Shown here in pieces: positions 7,184-10,320 of a stretch of 10,320 nt of DNA. The first letter of the stretch is position 1. Each line of letters opens with the position of its first letter. This DNA is from Firmicutes bacterium CAG:460 (GTDB lineage Bacteria; Bacillota_I; Bacilli_A; RF39; UBA660): contig FR899773.1 in NCBI GenBank assembly GCA_000437355.1, positions 22,275-32,594 on the forward strand, given 5' to 3'. A program made the position numbers and the translations under genes. The notes under the pieces are model-generated. The model saw only the letters and a list, made by a program, of their open reading frames with translations, did no database searches and was not told the DNA's origin.

Positions 7184-7225
7184 ATATAAAAACGAGCAAA
7201 CATCCTAAAAGGACGAATTGCTCGT
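7184..7225 (-). terminator. T-box intrinsic terminator of pheST leader
   Basis: ACGAGCAA (minus strand 7225-7218) pairs with TTGCTCGT (7199-7192) and is followed by TTTTTATATTTT. An inner TCC-TTTT-AGGA hairpin fits in the loop. The 5' arm overlaps the T-box core, as required for the terminator/antiterminator switch. It lies about 30 nt before the pheS start. Confidence 0.9.
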
Positions 7226-7402
7226 GGTACCACCTTTTTTTATAGTATTTCTACTACCTCAAATAGATTAACGCTCTTACACGATTTGACTCCATTATTG
7301 AAATTCATTAATTCATCTTTTTGTTGTAGCTCTCAGTCAATGACTACAATTTCCTGTACAAAGGCTTAAACTAACTACTTAGATAACTTCTTCGTCAATT
7401 AC
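7184..7402 (-). promoter_or_regulatory. T-box riboswitch, Phe specifier, upstream of pheST
   Basis: This is the leader RNA of the pheS-pheT operon. The T-box core GGTGGTACCACG lies at 7234-7223. The likely specifier codon is UUC at 7302-7300, within GAATTTCAATAATGGAGT; the distance to GGAGT matches that in the Ile leader. Upstream is a Stem I with GGAAATTGTAG and ACTGAGAG elements. Uncharged tRNA(Phe) would prevent the following terminator and raise PheRS synthesis. Helix borders are approximate. Confidence 0.93.
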
Positions 7403-7408
7403 TCCTTG

Positions 7409-7437
7409 ATTATATTACTTTTTTTGATGTTTGTCAA
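7409..7437 (-). promoter_or_regulatory. Sigma-A promoter of pheST
   Basis: A consensus promoter on the minus strand: -35 TTGACA (7437-7432), 17-nt spacer, -10 TATAAT (7414-7409). Predicted start is near 7402, giving a leader of about 245 nt containing the T-box. Confidence 0.92.
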
Positions 7438-7450
7438 ATTATTTTTAATC

Positions 7451-7491
7451 AAAAAATGTTTACTTGTGATAGTAACTATCTAGGTAAACAT
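7451..7491 (-). terminator. Intrinsic terminator, last of three hairpins
   Basis: On the minus strand ATGTTTAC (7491-7484) pairs with GTAAACAT (7463-7456), with a second nested helix GATAG/CTATC inside. Six T follow. It lies just before the pheST promoter and would stop transcripts from the PepSY-like gene. Confidence 0.75.
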
Positions 7492-7501
7492 CCAAATAAA
7501 C

Positions 7502-7546
7502 AAAAGGTAACATTCAACGTCCAAATCAAATGTTTCCTTTTTTAAT
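7502..7546. terminator. Intrinsic terminator, middle hairpin
   Basis: Arms AAAAGGTAACATT (7502-7514) and AATGTTTCCTTTT (7529-7541) pair with one mismatch. The plus strand ends in TTTTTT and the minus strand in TTTTGTTTATTT, so it may act in both directions. Confidence 0.65.
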
Positions 7547-7568
7547 ATATGAAGAATTGCCTCATATA
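7546..7568 (-). repeat. Hairpin, first after the PepSY-like gene
   Basis: TATATGA and TCATATA arms of 7 bp enclose a 9-nt loop, about 50 nt after the stop codon at 7617. There is no T-run of its own; together with the next two hairpins it forms the transcript end of the rlmD unit. Confidence 0.45.
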
Positions 7569-7616
7569 TACTTATAATATCATAATTTTAAAACGATTTT
7601 CAAGTACGCGATGTTT

Positions 7617-8321
7617 TTATTTTAATTCGTACATTTTTTCTTTTGTTAAGGCTCCAGTTGATTTAGAAACATGATATCTATATACATATGTTTTACCTTC
7701 AGCATCTGGTGTCCCATATACATCTTCTACTCTTGAAGTATATTCATTTCCATTATCAACAGTATCATAAATGTAGGCCATTTCTCTTTTGGTAACCCCT
7801 AAATCTTTCATGATTATACATTGATGTTCTCCCTCAGTTATATTTTTATGAGTACAATTACTACTTAGTACTTCACCATTTTCCATAGAAATATAATAAA
7901 CACATTTATTTGTCATATATTCAAATGAAACTTTATAAGCACAAGTGCCATTTGATGATAATGCCAAGACTGATTCTGGAGGTAAAATATCACAATAACT
8001 ACCTGTTCCAACTGTTGCACCTTGAAGGCTTGCAGCTTTTTTACCAGCTTCTTCATTATTTAAGGCTTTTGCTTTTTTTTCACATTTTTGTAATGAATTT
8101 CCTCCACTTGGTTTATTATTATTATTATTATTATTATTTGTTGTTGTATTATTTGTTGCATCTTCATTTTTATCTGTGTTTTCTTTTGTTACTTCTTCTA
8201 TTTCTCTAACACTTTTATCTTTTATATCTCCAATTTTTACATCTGGATTTTTACTTATTACCTCTTCTAAATAAGACGCTTTTGCAGGAGTAATTCCTAA
8301 ATCTTCTGCTATTTTTTTCAA
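7617..8321 (-). CDS. PepSY-like protein resembling the C-terminal part of RsgI-type anti-sigma factors
   Basis: A 234-residue protein of uncertain function. Residues 1-45 (LGITPAK, then NPDVKIGDIKDKSVREIEE) resemble the helical segment found near the C-end of RsgI-like anti-sigma factors in gut Firmicutes. Then comes a polar linker with eight Asn in a row (62-69). Two PepSY-like repeats follow (about 80-155, with CAYKVSFEYMTNKCVYYISMENGEVL, and about 170-234). Six cysteines (80, 110, 127, 140, 156, 168) would suit an extracellular domain, yet there is no signal peptide or membrane segment, so the gene may have lost its 5' part. The start is TTG (8321-8319) with AAGGTGAT seven nt upstream. The rlmD stop TGA is in the same frame only two codons before. 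Co-transcribed with rlmD. Confidence 0.75.
   Translation of the reverse strand: MKKIAEDLGITPAKASYLEEVISKNPDVKIGDIKDKSVREIEEVTKENTDKNEDATNNTTTNNNNNNNNKPSGGNSLQKCEKKAKALNNEEAGKKAASLQGATVGTGSYCDILPPESVLALSSNGTCAYKVSFEYMTNKCVYYISMENGEVLSSNCTHKNITEGEHQCIIMKDLGVTKREMAYIYDTVDNGNEYTSRVEDVYGTPDAEGKTYVYRYHVSKSTGALTKEKMYELK
8115..8138 (-). repeat. Trinucleotide (AAT)8 microsatellite
   Basis: Eight identical AAT codons encode residues 62-69 of the PepSY-like protein, inside its Asn/Thr linker. Slippage would change linker length by whole residues without a frameshift. Confidence 0.9.
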
Positions 8322-8327
8322 ATTAAA

Positions 8328-9509
8328 TCACCTTCTTTTTCTTAAAAAACAAATACACTCAACATGATACGTATAAGAAAACAAATCACAAATATATGAA
8401 TCAATTATCTCATAACTATCTAGTAATTTCAAATCTCTTGCTTGTGTATGATAATCACATGAAATATACATTATTTCATCTGGCAACTTAAACTTAATAA
8501 AATCTATTACTTCCCTACTTAAACCAGCTCGTGGTGGGTCAACAATTAATTTATTAAATGCTACATCAATATTTTTGATATTACTTGCATCACTATATAT
8601 AAATTTAGCATTATTTAAATTATTTATTAAAGCATTTTGATTGGCATTATCTACAGCATCTTTATTTATTTCAACACCTAAAACCTTTTTAGCTTTTTGG
8701 GATGCACTTAAACCTAAGGTGCCCACTCCAGAATACAAATCTAAAACACAATCATTATTATTAGTAAAATCTTCAACTAACTTAAACATTTTACTGGCAA
8801 CATTTCCATTAACTTGAAAAAACGCTTTATATGATACTTTATATTTAATATTATTTATTTCTTCATAAAAATAATCATTTCCATATATTACTTTATCATT
8901 TATTATAATACCTTTTATGTTTTCATTTATATTTGGAATATTTATTTTATCTTTACTATTTATTATAATTAGTATTTCACTTTTATAATTACATCTAATT
9001 ATTACTTCTCCATTTATAATTTTCATGTTAGAAATAATATTAATTACATCATTTATACAATCTTCGGCGAGTATACACTTTTTTATTTCTACAACACTAT
9101 GACTATTTAATTTAAAATAACCAATTACTCCATTTACAACTTTTAAGGTAATTTTATTTCTATAATTATATGGCGTGTCATTTGTGATAAGGCTTGGATT
9201 TATAATTAACCCCATTTTCTTAAAATAATTAATTACTTTTTCCTTTTTATAATCAATACCTTTTTCATAGGATAAAGTTTGTAAAGTACAGCCACCGCAG
9301 ATACCAAAATAAGGACATAAGGCATCTTTTCTATTACTTGATGGGTTAACTAAATCCACCAAAATTGCTTCATTATATTTTTTATGTTCCTTTATAATCT
9401 TGATATTGGCAATATCACCGGGGACTGTATTTGGTACAAAAGTAACTTTATCATTTACAAAACAAATACCACGACCAAAGTCATCTAATTTAACAATTTC
9501 AACTTTCAT
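8328..9509 (-). CDS. rlmD: 23S rRNA (uracil-5-)-methyltransferase, RlmD/RlmCD family
   Basis: This SAM-dependent enzyme makes m5U in 23S rRNA. Counting from ATG 9509 it has 393 residues, short for the family (usually 430-460). It shows an N-terminal TRAM-like segment (1-55), a 4Fe-4S motif with Cys65, Cys71 and Cys74 plus Cys145 in KKCIL, the AFFQVN motif (229-234), SAM-binding DLYSGVGTLGL (257-267), DPPRAGL (324-330), the catalytic Cys351 in YISCDYHTQARDL and Glu384 in YHVEC. ATG at 9515 and TTG at 9524 are alternative in-frame starts. None has a Shine-Dalgarno sequence, and the predicted transcript begins about 4-10 nt before ATG, suggesting near-leaderless translation. Firmicutes homologues often modify two sites (RlmCD), so the exact target is open. 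Confidence 0.93.
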   Translation of the reverse strand: MKVEIVKLDDFGRGICFVNDKVTFVPNTVPGDIANIKIIKEHKKYNEAILVDLVNPSSNRKDALCPYFGICGGCTLQTLSYEKGIDYKKEKVINYFKKMGLIINPSLITNDTPYNYRNKITLKVVNGVIGYFKLNSHSVVEIKKCILAEDCINDVINIISNMKIINGEVIIRCNYKSEILIIINSKDKINIPNINENIKGIIINDKVIYGNDYFYEEINNIKYKVSYKAFFQVNGNVASKMFKLVEDFTNNNDCVLDLYSGVGTLGLSASQKAKKVLGVEINKDAVDNANQNALINNLNNAKFIYSDASNIKNIDVAFNKLIVDPPRAGLSREVIDFIKFKLPDEIMYISCDYHTQARDLKLLDSYEIIDSYICDLFSYTYHVECICFLRKRR

Positions 9510-9525
9510 AAACATCACTATCAAT

Positions 9526-9554
9526 ATTTTAGCATAAATACCATTATTTGGTAA
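9526..9554 (-). promoter_or_regulatory. Promoter of rlmD with extended -10
   Basis: On the minus strand, TTACCA (9554-9549) as -35, a 17-nt spacer, and TGCTAAAAT as extended -10 (9534-9526). Transcription would start near 9519, only about 4 nt before ATG 9515 and 10 nt before ATG 9509. Confidence 0.6.
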
Positions 9555-9560
9555 ATATTA
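9532..9560 (+). promoter_or_regulatory. Possible forespore (sigma-F/G-like) promoter of the gerA-like gene
   Basis: GCATA (9532-9536) matches the -35 of sigma-F/G promoters, and AATATTA (9554-9560) resembles their CATATTA-type -10, with 17 nt between. GerA operons are normally forespore genes, which supports the idea. However, the predicted start is only about 8 nt before the ATG, so the leader would be very short. Confidence 0.35.
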
Positions 9561-9568
9561 ATAATGGT
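9540..9568. repeat. 9-bp perfect inverted repeat in the divergent promoter region
   Basis: ACCATTATT and AATAATGGT are separated by 11 nt. The repeat covers the -35 of rlmD and the region just before the gerA-like start, so it could be an operator shared by the two divergent genes or simply a leader structure. Confidence 0.5.
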
Positions 9569-9574
9569 GATTCT

Positions 9575-10320
9575 ATGAACAAAATAGTAAAAAGATTAGA
9601 AACTGAATTTAGTAAAAGTCCTGATTTTGTGATAAAAGAAATAAATTTATCTATTTTTAAAACTATGTATTTAGTATACCTCGAAACAGTTTCAAGTAGT
9701 GATAAAGTAAATGATTATATATTAAAAAATATTATTTTAAAAAAAGATGAAATTAATAAAAATAATGTTTCTTCATTTCTAGCAGCTCCGAATACGTTAG
9801 AAATTAAAAATGTTGATGAGTGTGAATTTTACTTAACAAATGGTTTTTCTTTAGTAATTATTCAAGATAAAATTTATGCTATAGAAACTAGAGCAGATAT
9901 TTCTAGAGCAGTTTCAAACAGTGAGGTTGAGTCATCAATTAATGGACCTAAAGATGCGTTTACGGAAAATATTCAAATAAATATTGGATTAATTAAAAGA
10001 AGAATTAAATCCAGTACGTTAAAAACAGAAAGTAGAACTATTGGCAGAAAAACACTTACAAATATTAGCATTCTTTATTTTGAAGATATTGCTGATGATA
10101 ACCTTGTAAATAATCTACTAAAAAAACTCGATACTATAGATATTGATGGAATTGTGGACTCATCGTCTTTAGGTTTTCTTTTAGGTGATGAAGAAAATAG
10201 TGTTTATCCAACATTCATTGAAACAGAGAGACCAGATAATGTTGCTACATTCCTAATGGAAGGAAAAATAGCTATTGTTGTAGATACCTCACCTTTTGTT
10301 TTAATAATACCGGCCTTTTT
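9575..10320 (+). CDS. Spore germination protein, GerA/GerKA family (partial, N-terminal)
   Basis: This is the A subunit of a germinant receptor in the spore inner membrane. The first 248 codons are present and the gene runs off the right edge, so the membrane-spanning half is missing. The soluble N-domain is typical: GPKDAFTENIQINIGLIKRR (124-143), IDIDGIVDSS (188-197), PTFIETERPDNVA (212-224), and GKIAIVVDTSPFVLIIPAFF at the end. ATG 9575 is preceded by GGTGAT at 9566-9571, complementary to the 16S rRNA end but close to the start. It is the only plus-strand gene here and is divergent from rlmD. It indicates a spore-forming organism. B and C subunit genes would be expected downstream. Which germinant it senses cannot be told. 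Confidence 0.95.
   Translation, partial: MNKIVKRLETEFSKSPDFVIKEINLSIFKTMYLVYLETVSSSDKVNDYILKNIILKKDEINKNNVSSFLAAPNTLEIKNVDECEFYLTNGFSLVIIQDKIYAIETRADISRAVSNSEVESSINGPKDAFTENIQINIGLIKRRIKSSTLKTESRTIGRKTLTNISILYFEDIADDNLVNNLLKKLDTIDIDGIVDSSSLGFLLGDEENSVYPTFIETERPDNVATFLMEGKIAIVVDTSPFVLIIPAF

Noticed and set aside
7156..7233. Upstream in-frame extension of pheS beginning MVPRAIRPF
   Set aside because: It is the T-box core and terminator hairpin read as codons; ATG 7155 has the ribosome binding site and matches the normal PheS start.
7910..8209. 99-codon plus-strand frame with long Leu/Tyr runs
   Set aside because: Antisense reading of the PepSY-like gene; the runs are the complement of its Asn repeats.
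8322..8335. TGA read as Trp (Mycoplasma-type code), fusing rlmD to the next gene
   Set aside because: Tryptophans in the synthetases here use TGG and rlmD's family normally ends about there; standard code is the simpler reading.
1..10320. CRISPR array, tRNA genes, insertion sequence or integrase
   Set aside because: No spaced direct repeats, no cloverleaf-like sequence and no transposase or recombinase motifs were seen.

Overview
The window looks like a chromosomal segment of a low-GC Gram-positive bacterium (Bacillota). The DNA is AT-rich, the Shine-Dalgarno sequences are strong (AAGGAGG, AAGGAG), two aminoacyl-tRNA synthetase genes have T-box leaders, and the right end carries the start of a GerA-family spore germinant receptor gene. 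The organism is therefore probably a spore-former, possibly a gut Bacilli or Erysipelotrichia-like lineage. I cannot name the species.

Layout. All complete genes are on the minus strand, so reading order runs from high to low coordinates. From the right: a divergent promoter region (9515-9575) separates gerA-like (plus strand, cut by the window end) from an rlmD-type rRNA methyltransferase gene. The methyltransferase gene is followed, only 6 nt after its stop and in the same frame, by a TTG-started PepSY-like/RsgI-tail-like gene. Three hairpins (7456-7568) close this unit. Next comes a T-box(Phe) leader and the pheS-pheT operon. The 3' end of pheT overlaps, in another frame, what looks like the last ~24 codons of a murF gene, followed by a terminator. 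Then comes a secreted surface protein gene (2068-3513), a short GC-rich stretch, and a T-box(Ile) leader with ileS, whose 3' half lies outside the window.

The housekeeping core is translation: IleRS, PheRS and an rRNA methyltransferase. Both synthetase genes are predicted to be switched on by uncharged cognate tRNA, through specifier codons AUC and UUC.

The most interesting part is the surface protein at 2068-3513 and the DNA after it. It has a TasA/camelysin-like signal and N-domain and a DUF6273/C-type-lectin-like C-domain. Its last ~60 codons show the codon pattern expected of a variable repeat diversified by a diversity-generating retroelement (DGR): NNY codons alternate with adenine-free fixed codons. 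The same stretch sits in a block of abruptly higher GC that continues past the stop codon and contains a hairpin 13 nt downstream. No reverse transcriptase or template repeat is in the window, so a DGR would have to act from elsewhere. Other points of note are an IleRS with a GLHH instead of HIGH signature, a PheS with several altered active-site motifs, a probable murF remnant fused onto the end of pheT, and an apparently near-leaderless rlmD.
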